Positions 1 through 7,821 of a DNA stretch of 8,963 nt are shown here, piece after piece. The stretch is from an uncultured Comamonadaceae bacterium (lineage in GTDB: Bacteria > Pseudomonadota > Gammaproteobacteria > Burkholderiales > Burkholderiaceae_C): assembly GCA_937893415.1 (NCBI GenBank), contig CALBWZ010000372.1:1-8963 (forward strand), given 5' to 3'. The position numbers and the translations under genes are program-made. The notes under the pieces were generated by a model, which saw only the letters and a list, made by a program, of their open reading frames with translations, made no database searches and was not told the DNA's origin. The number at the start of each line of letters is the position of its first letter. Positions within the stretch are counted from its first letter, which is position 1.

Positions 1-1203
1 GGGCTGGACATTGACAAGATGCCGGGCGACTTCTTTGCGCAAATGCTGGTGCTCGCTAACAACTGGCACAGCTTCAACCCATATGCATTTGGCTTGGCCA
101 CGGTGTGCACAACAGGCTTGCTGCTGTGGCCAACATGGTGGGCCACTTGGGGCACACGGCTGACACAGTTGCAACCTATCAAACACATACCTGGTGCATC
201 GCGCAGCTTGTACATCAGTTCTCGCCTGCCTGGCCCCATCGTGGCTTTGGTCAGCCTGACTGTGTTGGCCTATGTCTTTAGGCTGCCAGTTGAAACCATT
301 GGACAGCGCTTTGGCAGCATATCGGCGCAGCTGCCAGCGTTTGAGCTGCCAGCGTTTTCTTGGAGCAGCGTCAAGCAGTTGGTGCTCCCCACCATCACCA
401 TCGCCTTGTTGGGCGCAGTGGAGTCTTTGCTCTGCGCGCGAGTGGCAGACCAACTGATAGAGTTGCCCAAACACGACCCCAATCAAGAGCTCATGGCGCA
501 GGGATTGGCCAACTTCACCGTGCCATTTTTTGGGGGCATGCCTGTCACAGGCACGATTGCCAGAACCGTTACCAATATACGAGCAGGCGCGGTCTCACCG
601 GTCTCAGGCATAGTTCATTCGCTGACGCTGTGCGCCATTGTGTTGGTCGCCGCGCCGCTGGCGCAGCACATACCGCTGGCAGTGCTGGCCGGTATTTTGT
701 TGTACGTGGCGTGGAACATGGGTGAGTGGCGTGAGTTTGCGCGGCTCAAGCACTACAGCGCACATTACAGACTGATGCTGCTGTCCACGTTCTTTGTGAC
801 CATTGTGTTTGACCTCACGCTGGCGGTGCAGCTTGGTTTGGCCTTGGCGTTTGTGCTGTTTATCAAGCGGCAAAGCGACATCTTTCAAGTGCGTATAACG
901 CCCGCTTCTGACAAGCGACTTGATGTGCATGTGTACGGGAGTTTGTTTTTTGGCGCAGTGGGCAAGCTAGACGCGTTGGGCGACTGGGCTAGGCAGTGCC
1001 CGCCTGGAAGCGAGGTACACATCAACACGCAACGCATGATTGCGCTAGACACCACAGGCCTAGACAACCTCAAAGGTATTGCCAACACACTGCATAAAAA
1101 ATCGGCTACATTGCACCTGCATTTGCTGCAAGCACAGCCCTTGTCGTTGCTGCAACGCAGTGGCTTTTTAAAGCTGTTGGGGAGCTTCGACGCAGAACCT
1201 TAA
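1..1203 (+). CDS. SulP family anion transporter with C-terminal STAS domain (5' partial)
   Basis: The frame is open to the first base, so the ATG at 19 is internal and the true start lies outside the window. 400 residues are visible; SulP proteins usually have about 500-600, so roughly the first quarter is missing. Proteins of this family sit in the inner membrane and take up or exchange anions such as sulfate or bicarbonate. The family signature is clear: an ESLL segment followed by HDPNQEL, GLANF, FFGG and GTIART around residues 140-190, then hydrophobic helices to about residue 289. A soluble STAS domain follows (about 295-395), with the typical YGSLFFGA strand and an LDTTGL turn where many STAS domains carry Ser or Thr. 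A 15-bp in-frame duplication (LPAF twice) lies in a loop near residues 110-120. The substrate cannot be read from sequence. The gene converges with the globin gene. Confidence 0.93.
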   Translation, partial: GLDIDKMPGDFFAQMLVLANNWHSFNPYAFGLATVCTTGLLLWPTWWATWGTRLTQLQPIKHIPGASRSLYISSRLPGPIVALVSLTVLAYVFRLPVETIGQRFGSISAQLPAFELPAFSWSSVKQLVLPTITIALLGAVESLLCARVADQLIELPKHDPNQELMAQGLANFTVPFFGGMPVTGTIARTVTNIRAGAVSPVSGIVHSLTLCAIVLVAAPLAQHIPLAVLAGILLYVAWNMGEWREFARLKHYSAHYRLMLLSTFFVTIVFDLTLAVQLGLALAFVLFIKRQSDIFQVRITPASDKRLDVHVYGSLFFGAVGKLDALGDWARQCPPGSEVHINTQRMIALDTTGLDNLKGIANTLHKKSATLHLHLLQAQPLSLLQRSGFLKLLGSFDAEP

Positions 1204-1228
1204 CGCATCAATACGCAGGTTGATGTGT
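1203..1228. terminator. Weak hairpin between convergent SulP and globin genes
   Basis: Bases 1203-1211 can pair with 1220-1228 (nine pairs, one of them G-U) around an 8-base loop. The hairpin touches the SulP stop codon and ends four bases before the globin stop. No clear run of T follows on either strand, so it is a weak candidate for a two-way terminator in the 28-bp gap. Confidence 0.25.
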
Positions 1229-1231
1229 GCG

Positions 1232-1648
1232 TTATTGGTTGCGCATATGGTCTGCCGTTTGAAAGAACGACTGTTCCAAGCGCTCGCGAAGCACTTGCGG
1301 CACATCGGTATCCACCATGGCCTGTGTCATACAAGCCACCCATTGGTCGCGCTCTTGTATGCCAATGGAAAATGGCAAATGGCGTGCACGCAACATGGGA
1401 TGGCCAAACTTCTCAGCGTAGTAATTGGGCCCACCCAACCAGCCACACAAAAAGTAAAACAAACGCTCACGCGCGTTGTCTAGGCTGTCACCGTGTGATG
1501 AGCGCAAGGCCGTGTAGCCAGACTCCACATCCATGAGGTCATAAAACCGATTGACCATGTCTTTCACTTTGGTCTCACCGCCCATCCACTCAAACGGCGT
1601 GACGGGTTGACTTTGGACATTCTTAGGGGGCTGCTCTTGTATGTTCAT
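1232..1648 (-). CDS. Group II truncated haemoglobin
   Basis: This is a 138-residue haem protein of the trHbO class, a 2-on-2 globin that binds O2 and other small ligands; its physiological role differs among species. Visible residues fit the class: Tyr36 in RFYDLM (position B10), His52 at CD1, the WLGGP turn after helix E, proximal His90 in RARHLPF (F8), and Trp103 in RDQW (G8), the group II hallmark. The ATG at 1648 is chosen because the globin fold begins soon after it. A TTG at 1690 would add 14 residues (MIVACC...) with no family counterpart. No good Shine-Dalgarno sequence is seen before 1648. The gene starts 65 bp after the stop of the permease gene on the same strand and is probably co-transcribed with it. 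The 65-bp gap has an A/T-rich run but no convincing promoter or terminator. Confidence 0.93.
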   Translation of the reverse strand: MNIQEQPPKNVQSQPVTPFEWMGGETKVKDMVNRFYDLMDVESGYTALRSSHGDSLDNARERLFYFLCGWLGGPNYYAEKFGHPMLRARHLPFSIGIQERDQWVACMTQAMVDTDVPQVLRERLEQSFFQTADHMRNQ

Positions 1649-1713
1649 AGTGCTGTATTGTGCTTGGGCTTGACAACAGGCAACGATCAAGAATTAAAAA
1701 ATAACACAATGGA

Positions 1714-4335
1714 TTACTCCAAGCGCTGACGCAAGGTTTGCCACGCCGGGGTGTTGAGCACTTCACGCAAACCCCACCAACCCGCCAACAATGCCAAGCC
1801 AGCACCGCACAGGGCGCCCACCAAAGGCACCCACAACGGTGGGTACCAATTGAACTCAAACACCTGCTTGGCCAATACCCAGCCCAACACCATGGCCGCG
1901 CTACTGGCCATGGCACCCGCCAACAAGCCCACACCGGCCAACTCGGCACGCTGCACTTGGCGCAGCAATGCAGCGCGTGCACCCACCGCCCTAAGAATGG
2001 CGTACTCGCGGGCACGCTCTCCTCGGGTGTGGGTGATGGCCGCAAACAGCACCACCAAGCCTGCCACCACGCTGAAGCCAAACAAAAACTCAATGGCGCG
2101 AATAACTTGGTCCAAAATGCGCTGCACCTGTGCCAATGTGGTGGCCGTGTTGATGTTGGTCACGTTGGGAAAGTTGCGCACCAATTGGTTGTCAAACGAG
2201 CGCACTATGCCATCAGGCCCGACCGCGCTGGTCTCAGGCGCTCTGAATGCGCTGATGTAGGTGATGGGCATATCGGGCATCTCAGCCACAGGGAACAGGG
2301 CGAAGAAATTCACCCGCATACTGGCCCAGTCCACGCGGCGCAAGTCGCTAATACGGGCACTCACCACGTCGCCAGCCACATCGAAACCCATGGTGTCACC
2401 CACCTTCAGGCCTAGGTCATTGGCCAAGCCTTCTTCCACACTGATGGTGCCGGCCTCGCCGGCTGTCCAGTCACCGTCAACAATGACGTTTTTCAAGGGC
2501 AATTCCGCACTGTGCGACAAATTGAACTCGCGCTGCACCAAACGCTGCGCGCGTGGGTCTTCGTAAGCATCGCTGCGCACGGCCTCACCGTTGATGTTCA
2601 CCAAACGCCCCCTGAACATGGGGTACCAGTCGTAATCCGTCACACCAGCTTGGCGCAATTGATCTTGAAAGGCTTGCGCTTGGTCAGGCTGAATATTGAT
2701 AACAAACCGCGTGGGCGCATCTGCTGGCGTGGCGTCGCGCCAGCTGGCTATCAGGTCTGTACGCAACAAGACCAACAGTGCCAGCGCCAACAAGCCCACG
2801 GCCAACGAGCTCACCTGCACCACGGCCAAACCAGGACGTGCCACCAACTGGCGCGTCGCCAAAATAAGCCACCTTGGTGCGGTGTCTTCACGCACGCTGA
2901 ACCGCAGCGCTCTGAGCGCCAGCCAACTCACCCCAGCAAACAACACAATAGAAATGGCAAAGCCACCCACCGCAGCGGCGCCCATCACAAGGTCACGGCT
3001 CACCACCAACAGCAAGGCACAAAAGCCCAACAAACCTGCAGCCCACACCCACACCGAGGCAGGGCGCAAATCGCCAGTCTCGCGGCGCATCACACGCAGA
3101 GGCGGCACTTTTGAAAGCTGCAATATGGGCGCCACACCAAAGGCTGTCATCAAACTCAAACCCACGCCAAGACCGGTCACCACTGGCCACAACGAGGGGG
3201 CGGGCAGCTCCGTTTTAACCAGCTCAGCCAGCAACCAAACAAACACCCAGTGCACGCCCCAACCCAAGGCCACACCAAGCAACGCGGCCAACAGCCCCAC
3301 TGCGTAAAACTCCACCATGAAGCTGCGTGCAATGGTGCGCTGCGACAAACCCAACACGCGCAACATGGCGCAGGTGTCCAGCTGGCTGGCCGCAAAGCCG
3401 CGCGCCCCAATGGCCACAGCCACGGCGCACAGCAAGGCCGTCAGCATAGCCACCAAATTCAAAAACTTTTCTGCCCGCGCCAAGGTTTGGGTGGTCTCTG
3501 GGCGACCCTCTTCCAAGCTGTCTAGCCGCAAACCTCTGGCAGCCATATCGGCGGGTGCTTCGCCATTACTCGATTTGTCAATCAAGGCTTGCACGCTGCC
3601 CGTAAATTGGCGCACCGCGTCAGCTTCACCTGCTACAGAAAAACTATAGTTCACGCGGCTTGCTGGCTGCACCAAGCCGGTGGATTCAATGTCTTGCGCA
3701 TTGATCATCAAGCGCGGTGAAAAACTCATAAAGCCGCCGCCCCTGTCTGACTCCAGCGTGATGACTTGCGCCATTTTCAGCTCAGTGGTGCCCAACAAGA
3801 TGGAGTCGCCGACTTTGATATTTAAAGACTCCAGCAGCGAAGCATCCGCCCACGCTTGGCCAACAGGTGGACCGCCTGAAACAGCCCTGTCTGTGGTTAA
3901 CAATGCTTCAGTTGTGCCGTCGGCCACGCGCAAATTGCCGCGCAGTGGGTAGCGTTGGTCGGTGGTTTTGAGTGACACCAGCCTGGCCTCACCGCCAAAA
4001 GCATCCGGCGCACGCGCCATGGTGGGAAACCGGATAGACATGCTGGTGGTTAGGCCATTGGCCTGAGCCAAGTCCAATATGGCTTGTGGCGGCTTTTCAT
4101 CGCTGCGCACCACCGCATCGCCGCCCAACAAGGCACCCGCATCACGCGCCAAGCCACCTTGCAAACGGTCGGCAAAAAACCCCACCGCTGTCAACGCAGC
4201 CACGGCCAAAGCCACCGCCACCACCATCAATCGCCACCGTCCCGCGCGCCAATTGCGCGAGCCGTTGTGCCACGCCATGGTCCATATAGACACGGGCGAT
4301 GTTGTGGGCGAATGTTCTGGCTTTATAGCTGTCAT
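1714..4335 (-). CDS. FtsX/YbbP-type ABC transporter permease, ten helices
   Basis: The 873-residue membrane protein has the layout of the YbbP-like permeases: one N-terminal helix (about 34-54), a large periplasmic domain (about 55-288), a first FtsX core of three helices (290-403), two central helices (427-476), a helix at 504-525, a second periplasmic domain (about 530-745), and a second FtsX core (748-768, 800-822, 834-855). Each core carries the expected coupling segment, CAMLRVLGL near 322-330 and YAILRAVGA near 778-786. Such permeases do not form a pore. They pair with a cytoplasmic ATPase and act mechanically on lipid-linked or hydrophobic substrates or on periplasmic partners. No ATPase gene lies within the window. 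The start at 4335 gives a short polar tail before helix 1. Met20 (ATG at 4278, TATATGGACC just upstream) is an alternative start, and neither has a strong ribosome site. The globin gene follows 65 bp downstream. The substrate is unknown. Confidence 0.93.
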   Translation of the reverse strand: MTAIKPEHSPTTSPVSIWTMAWHNGSRNWRAGRWRLMVVAVALAVAALTAVGFFADRLQGGLARDAGALLGGDAVVRSDEKPPQAILDLAQANGLTTSMSIRFPTMARAPDAFGGEARLVSLKTTDQRYPLRGNLRVADGTTEALLTTDRAVSGGPPVGQAWADASLLESLNIKVGDSILLGTTELKMAQVITLESDRGGGFMSFSPRLMINAQDIESTGLVQPASRVNYSFSVAGEADAVRQFTGSVQALIDKSSNGEAPADMAARGLRLDSLEEGRPETTQTLARAEKFLNLVAMLTALLCAVAVAIGARGFAASQLDTCAMLRVLGLSQRTIARSFMVEFYAVGLLAALLGVALGWGVHWVFVWLLAELVKTELPAPSLWPVVTGLGVGLSLMTAFGVAPILQLSKVPPLRVMRRETGDLRPASVWVWAAGLLGFCALLLVVSRDLVMGAAAVGGFAISIVLFAGVSWLALRALRFSVREDTAPRWLILATRQLVARPGLAVVQVSSLAVGLLALALLVLLRTDLIASWRDATPADAPTRFVINIQPDQAQAFQDQLRQAGVTDYDWYPMFRGRLVNINGEAVRSDAYEDPRAQRLVQREFNLSHSAELPLKNVIVDGDWTAGEAGTISVEEGLANDLGLKVGDTMGFDVAGDVVSARISDLRRVDWASMRVNFFALFPVAEMPDMPITYISAFRAPETSAVGPDGIVRSFDNQLVRNFPNVTNINTATTLAQVQRILDQVIRAIEFLFGFSVVAGLVVLFAAITHTRGERAREYAILRAVGARAALLRQVQRAELAGVGLLAGAMASSAAMVLGWVLAKQVFEFNWYPPLWVPLVGALCGAGLALLAGWWGLREVLNTPAWQTLRQRLE

Positions 4336-4447
4336 ACCTATGAGCGTATCTCATATGGCATGCCCTCAGATTGTCTGTGGGTGCACGTTTGGCACAACGG
4401 TATCTCAATTAAGACTGTGGACTCAGGTGTGGTGCTTGCTTGCCCTG

Positions 4448-4478
4448 TTGCTTCGCCATAGACTTAGCGGCCTAAAAT
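4448..4478 (+). promoter_or_regulatory. Putative promoter of the glutamine-synthetase-like gene
   Basis: TAAAAT at 4473-4478 in a CCTAAAAT context resembles a -10 box, and TTGCTT at 4448-4453 could be the -35, although the 19-base spacer is long. Transcription would begin near 4485, after the upstream in-frame ATG at 4477, which argues for translation from the ATG at 4519. The rest of the 183-bp gap (4336-4518) between the divergent genes shows no further site I can support, and no clear promoter for the permease gene. Confidence 0.4.
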
Positions 4479-4518
4479 GCGTGTAGACCTCCTTTTTTAT
4501 TGCCCCACCACGGTGTTT

Positions 4519-5922
4519 ATGAAACCAAGCTTCAAGCTCACACTGCCAGACACTGTTGAACGTGTGGAATGCGTGCTGGCTGACTTCACGTCGATTGCCA
4601 GAGGTAAAACTGTGGGCGTCGCGGATTTCCTGTCTATGCAGGGCTGCCGCATGTCTAGTGCGGTGCTGGGCGTGACGCTCACCACGGGGGTACCCAGCGA
4701 TGTGATGGGCCCTATAGTGCCCACCAGCTTCACAGACTTGCACATGGTGGCCGACATGAGCACGTGTACGCTGCGCCCGGGCCGCCCGCAAGAGGCCACG
4801 GTTATTTGCGACAGCATGGGCGACCTGCATACGGCAGCCAACGGTGAGCACATTGGGGCAACTGACCTGTCACCCCGCAGCGCTTTAAAAAAGGTGCTGA
4901 CCAGGCTTGATGCCATGGGGCTGCAAGCCACGGTAGCGCCTGAGTTGGAGTTTTTTTTACTCAGCCGCAATACAGGTGACAACAGCTTCCACAGCGCAAC
5001 CACCCATCCAGTCGTAGCCGCTAGCCCTTGGCCTGGCGCGCCTGTTGGCGAGGTCTTTACCGAGTGCAACAGCGTGGAGCGCTGCGCTGGGTTTGATGCG
5101 TTTTTTGACGATTTGTACGCTGGTTGCAAAACGCTTGGCATACCCGCCACAGGCCATGCACTCGAGGCGTCGTTTAGCCAGTTTGAAGTGAATTTTGCAC
5201 CCGGCCCTGTGTTGGCACAGGCCGATGCGGTGTTCCGCTTTAAGCGCTTGGTGCGCGAGGTGGCCGCCAAGCACGGCTTTATAGGTAGCTTTGCGCCTAA
5301 ACCCATTGACGACGATCCCGGCTGCGGTATGCATTGGCACATCAGCTTGGAACACACCGATGGCCGGGCTTGGCCGCATGTGTTTGCGAATGTGCAAGGC
5401 GACAACGCACCTGAGCTGCAACACTTCATAGCTGGAATGCAACGGCAGACGCACAGTGCCATGGCTATTTTTGCGCCTTACGACATGTCGTATGAGCGCA
5501 TCAACCACAGCGACGCCAACCCCACGCATGCCACTGTGGGCGAAGAAGACCGTGGCGTGGCCTTGCGCGTGCCACTGAGCAGCGCGGCGGCTAGGCGCGT
5601 AGAAAACCGCTTACCCGGTGGCGACAGCAGCCCCTACCTCACACTGGCGGCTATGTTGGGCTCTGGCATGGACGGCCTAGAAGAAGGCCGACAACACAAC
5701 CTGCACGCCATACCCAACGACCAAACAGAAGCGCTGCGCCTGCCCAGCAACTTGCCGCAAGCGCTGGATGCGTTGCGTGCCAGCGCCGACATGCGCCGCC
5801 ACTTGGGATCGCACTTGGTAGATGCGTATGTGGGCATCAAGCGCCACGAACATGCGGAGCGCGCCGCTCTGGCCAACCCGCGCCTAGAGTGGGACTTTAG
5901 GCACTTGTTGCATTTGGCTTAA
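4519..5922 (+). CDS. Glutamine synthetase superfamily ligase, gamma-glutamylpolyamine synthetase-like
   Basis: This 467-residue cytoplasmic ligase probably joins glutamate to an amine using ATP, in the way of PuuA. The N-terminal beta-grasp domain (about 8-105) holds DFTSIARGK. The catalytic domain has metal ligands in PELEFF (Glu142, Glu144), E-x6-E in ALEASFSQFE (Glu216, Glu223), His272 and His274 in GCGMHWHISL, the arginines of SYER (327), EEDRG (345) and ALRVP (350), and RVENR (Glu362, Arg364). Aligned without gaps on E. coli GlnA, the flap Glu327 becomes Ala333, next to Asp332. The adenylylated Tyr397 segment reads HNLHAIP, with His. This argues against a true ammonia-using GlnA. The upstream ATG at 4477 would add 14 residues with no family match and lies inside the likely promoter. 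The ribosome site at 4519 is weak. No amine-catabolism genes adjoin it, so the substrate is open. Confidence 0.9.
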   Translation: MKPSFKLTLPDTVERVECVLADFTSIARGKTVGVADFLSMQGCRMSSAVLGVTLTTGVPSDVMGPIVPTSFTDLHMVADMSTCTLRPGRPQEATVICDSMGDLHTAANGEHIGATDLSPRSALKKVLTRLDAMGLQATVAPELEFFLLSRNTGDNSFHSATTHPVVAASPWPGAPVGEVFTECNSVERCAGFDAFFDDLYAGCKTLGIPATGHALEASFSQFEVNFAPGPVLAQADAVFRFKRLVREVAAKHGFIGSFAPKPIDDDPGCGMHWHISLEHTDGRAWPHVFANVQGDNAPELQHFIAGMQRQTHSAMAIFAPYDMSYERINHSDANPTHATVGEEDRGVALRVPLSSAAARRVENRLPGGDSSPYLTLAAMLGSGMDGLEEGRQHNLHAIPNDQTEALRLPSNLPQALDALRASADMRRHLGSHLVDAYVGIKRHEHAERAALANPRLEWDFRHLLHLA

Positions 5923-5925
5923 AGC

Positions 5926-5955
5926 AAGCCTGAATAAGGCTTTAAAAGTTTTATT
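5926..5955. terminator. Small bidirectional terminator candidate between GS-like gene and upp
   Basis: AAGCC (5926-5930) and GGCTT (5938-5942) form a 5-bp stem around a 7-base loop in the 28-bp gap between convergent stop codons. On the + strand it runs into TTTAAAAGTTTTATTT. On the minus strand the stem is followed by GCTTTAA. The stem is short, so strength is doubtful, but position and T-rich flanks suit a terminator shared by both genes. Confidence 0.45.
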
Positions 5956-6583
5956 TGGTGCCAAAGATACGGTCGCCCGCATCGCCCAATCCCGGCAAAA
6001 TATAGCCGTGCTCATTCAAGCAGCGGTCAATTGCGGGCGTGAACACTGGTACATCGGGGTGCTGGTCGTGAAAGGTTTTGAGGCCCTCTGGGCAACACAC
6101 CAAACACACAAACACAATAGAGCGTGGCTTGCATTGCTTGATACGCGCCACCGCAGCGGCCGCGGAGTTGCCAGTGGCCAACATGGGATCCAGCACAATC
6201 ACATCGCGCTCGGCCATGTCGTGCGGCATTTTGAAGTAGTACTCTACTGGCTCTAGCGTGGCAGGGTTGCGGTACAAACCCACGTGACCCACGCGCGCAC
6301 CTGGTATGACGCTCAACATCCCGTCCAAAAAACCATTACCGGCTCGTAAAATAGACGCCAGCACAATCTTTTTGCCATCTATGACTTGCGCTTGCATGGT
6401 TTCCAGCGGCGTTTCAATTTCGATGGTGTGCGTGGGCATATCTCGCGTCACCTCGTAGGCCAGCAAGGCACTCAGCTCTTGCACCAACTCCCTGAAACTC
6501 TTGGTCGACGTGTCCTTACGGCGCATCAAGGTGAGTTTGTGCTGAACCAGCGGGTGGGTGATGACGTGTACTGTGCGCCTCAT
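5951..6583 (-). CDS. upp: Uracil phosphoribosyltransferase
   Basis: UPRT converts uracil and PRPP to UMP plus pyrophosphate in pyrimidine salvage in the cytoplasm. The 210-residue protein matches the family length. It begins with the usual [13 protein letters not shown] segment, has [12 protein letters not shown] near 78-90, the PRPP-binding loop [12 protein letters not shown] at 130-141, CCPEGL near 163-168, and the uracil-binding end [13 protein letters not shown] at 193-205, finishing in IFGTK. The ATG at 6583 is chosen over the longer open frame (to 6670) because family homology starts there and a good ribosome site, GGAAAG, sits eight bases upstream. The extra 29 residues would overlap the end of apbC. 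The gene lies 37 bp after the apbC stop on the same strand, so the two may share a transcript. Confidence 0.97.
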   Translation of the reverse strand: MRRTVHVITHPLVQHKLTLMRRKDTSTKSFRELVQELSALLAYEVTRDMPTHTIEIETPLETMQAQVIDGKKIVLASILRAGNGFLDGMLSVIPGARVGHVGLYRNPATLEPVEYYFKMPHDMAERDVIVLDPMLATGNSAAAAVARIKQCKPRSIVFVCLVCCPEGLKTFHDQHPDVPVFTPAIDRCLNEHGYILPGLGDAGDRIFGTK

Positions 6584-6591
6584 ACGCTTAA

Positions 6592-6597
6592 CTTTCC
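6592..6597 (-). promoter_or_regulatory. Shine-Dalgarno site that fixes the upp start
   Basis: Read on the minus strand, GGAAAG lies eight bases before the ATG at 6583. It is the clearest ribosome-binding site in the window and supports the 210-residue form of Upp over the 239-residue open frame. Confidence 0.7.
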
Positions 6598-6620
6598 AAA
6601 AACAAATAGTGAGGCTTAGT

Positions 6621-7712
6621 TTAAGTGGCGCTAGACACTTTGATACTTGGAAACTTGCCGCTGTAATCACGCGACTTGAGCGCCACTTGCGCCGCCACTC
6701 TCAACGCAACACCACGGTATAGGTGAGACATTTCGCTGTTGGGGTCTAAGGCCACTGTGGGGGTACCAGAGTCAGCTTGCTCTCGGATGCCACGGTTCAG
6801 TGGCAGCGCGCCCAAGTAGTTCAAACCCATGTCTGCAGCCATCACTTGCCCACCATCTTCGCCAAATATGTGCTCCATATGGCCGCAGTTGGGGCAGCAG
6901 TAAACCGCCATGTTTTCTACTAAGCCCAAAATAGGCACGCTGACCTTCTCGAACATGCGAACGCCTTTGCGCGCATCAATCAGGGCAATGTCTTGCGGCG
7001 TGGTGACCACCACAGCGCCGGTTAACGGCGCGCGCTGGCTCAGCGACAGCTGAATGTCGCCAGTGCCGGGTGGCATGTCGATGATCAAATAATCCAAGTC
7101 ATCCCATTTGGTTTGGCGCAGCAGTTGGTCCAGCGCTTGGGTGGCCATGGGGCCACGCAAAATGACGGCGTCGTCTGGGCGTACCAAAAAACCTATTGAA
7201 ATCACTTGCAAGCCGTGGTTTTCCATGGGCTTCATAAATTTGCCGTCCACCACCTCTGGTTTTCCTTTTAACCCCATCATGGTGGGCACACTGGGGCCGT
7301 AAATATCGGCGTCCAACACGCCTACACGCGCACCTTCGGCGCTCAGCGCCAAGGCCATGTTCACCGCGGTGGTGGACTTGCCCACGCCGCCCTTGCCAGA
7401 CGCCACAGCAATGATGTTTTTTACACCTTCAATGCGTTGCGTGCCACCCTGAACACTGTGTGTGGCAATGTCGGTTTTGATGGTGGTATGCACCTCAAGG
7501 CCAGCAGCGTCGGTGGCCAATGCCGCCTTGATGCGTTCACGCCACAGATCGTGGGTACTGGCTGCGGGGTAGCTCAATACCAAGTCAAGCAGCAGGGTAG
7601 CGCCGTCCACTCTAAGATTTTTAATGGCCTTGGACTGGCCCAACGTTTGGCCGGTGTAGTCGTCAATGAGCGCGTTTAAGGCCGCGGTGGCCGCATCTGT
7701 AGAGAAAGTCAT
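6621..7712 (-). CDS. apbC: Mrp/NBP35-type iron-sulfur cluster carrier ATPase ApbC
   Basis: ApbC/Mrp proteins bind and pass on [4Fe-4S] clusters to apo-proteins in the cytoplasm, using ATP. The 363-residue product has an N-terminal MIP18-like (DUF59) domain (about 5-85), then a deviant Walker A loop GKGGVGKST at 106-114, [15 protein letters not shown] after it (Asp134), the Walker B-like DMPPGTGD at 212-219, and CPNC at 273-276. That CxxC is the pair that binds the bridging cluster in the dimer. The ATG at 7712 gives the normal family length and first residues. An ATG at 7760 would add 16 residues and has a GGGAAG about ten bases upstream, so it remains an alternative. A TATAAT just before 7712 suggests a leaderless message. 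upp follows 37 bp downstream and metG is divergent. Confidence 0.95.
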   Translation of the reverse strand: MTFSTDAATAALNALIDDYTGQTLGQSKAIKNLRVDGATLLLDLVLSYPAASTHDLWRERIKAALATDAAGLEVHTTIKTDIATHSVQGGTQRIEGVKNIIAVASGKGGVGKSTTAVNMALALSAEGARVGVLDADIYGPSVPTMMGLKGKPEVVDGKFMKPMENHGLQVISIGFLVRPDDAVILRGPMATQALDQLLRQTKWDDLDYLIIDMPPGTGDIQLSLSQRAPLTGAVVVTTPQDIALIDARKGVRMFEKVSVPILGLVENMAVYCCPNCGHMEHIFGEDGGQVMAADMGLNYLGALPLNRGIREQADSGTPTVALDPNSEMSHLYRGVALRVAAQVALKSRDYSGKFPSIKVSSAT

Positions 7713-7718
7713 AGGGTG

Positions 7719-7724
7719 ATTATA
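7719..7724 (-). promoter_or_regulatory. Consensus -10 box immediately before apbC
   Basis: On the minus strand the hexamer is TATAAT, followed by six bases and then the ATG at 7712. With usual -10 geometry the first transcribed base would be the A of that ATG. No good -35 is seen at 16-18 bases. A 5-bp inverted repeat (7732-7744) covers part of the spacer and -35 area. Confidence 0.5.
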
Positions 7725-7731
7725 GGCCTTG

Positions 7732-7744
7732 CTGCGAGACGCAG
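7732..7744. repeat. Inverted repeat CTGCG-AGA-CGCAG upstream of apbC
   Basis: A perfect 5-bp dyad with a 3-base centre lies about 20-32 bases upstream of the predicted apbC transcript start, where a repressor or activator could bind. It is short enough to be chance, and I do not recognise the regulator. Confidence 0.3.
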
Positions 7745-7779
7745 TTTGAGGCAGGGGCATCGCCCAGCCGCTTCCCTTC

Positions 7780-7785
7780 TAAAAT
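7780..7785 (+). promoter_or_regulatory. Putative -10 box of metG
   Basis: TAAAAT in the context TTCTAAAATAGACTG resembles the -10 proposed for the GS-like gene. The -35 is poor at normal spacing. Transcription would begin near 7792 and leave about 49 untranslated bases before metG. Confidence 0.4.
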
Positions 7786-7821
7786 AGACTGTTAGCTGTT
7801 GATTCAGCCCTCTGCCCACTC

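Noticed and set aside
1649..1690. Longer globin starting at a TTG codon at 1690
   Set aside because: The added 14 residues have no family counterpart, and an ATG at 1648 gives a normal length.
1669..1691. Inverted repeat CTTGA-N13-TCAAG before the globin gene, resembling FNR/CRP half sites
   Set aside because: FNR-type sites need TTGAT-N4-ATCAA spacing. Here the half sites are too far apart, and 5-bp arms at this distance are expected by chance.
1738..3307. Several + strand open frames of 169-225 codons opposite the permease
   Set aside because: They are rich in His, Gln, Ala and Thr, overlap one another in different frames and lie wholly inside a convincing 873-residue membrane protein gene.
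4497..5462. 321-codon open frame on the minus strand opposite the GS-like gene
   Set aside because: The + strand frame has a full set of glutamine-synthetase motifs. The antisense product is low in complexity, resembles no family I know and has no ribosome site, so it is a shadow of GC-rich codon use.
6584..6670. Longer Upp reaching into apbC
   Set aside because: The added residues do not match the family, overlap the apbC end and bypass the strong GGAAAG ribosome site before 6583.
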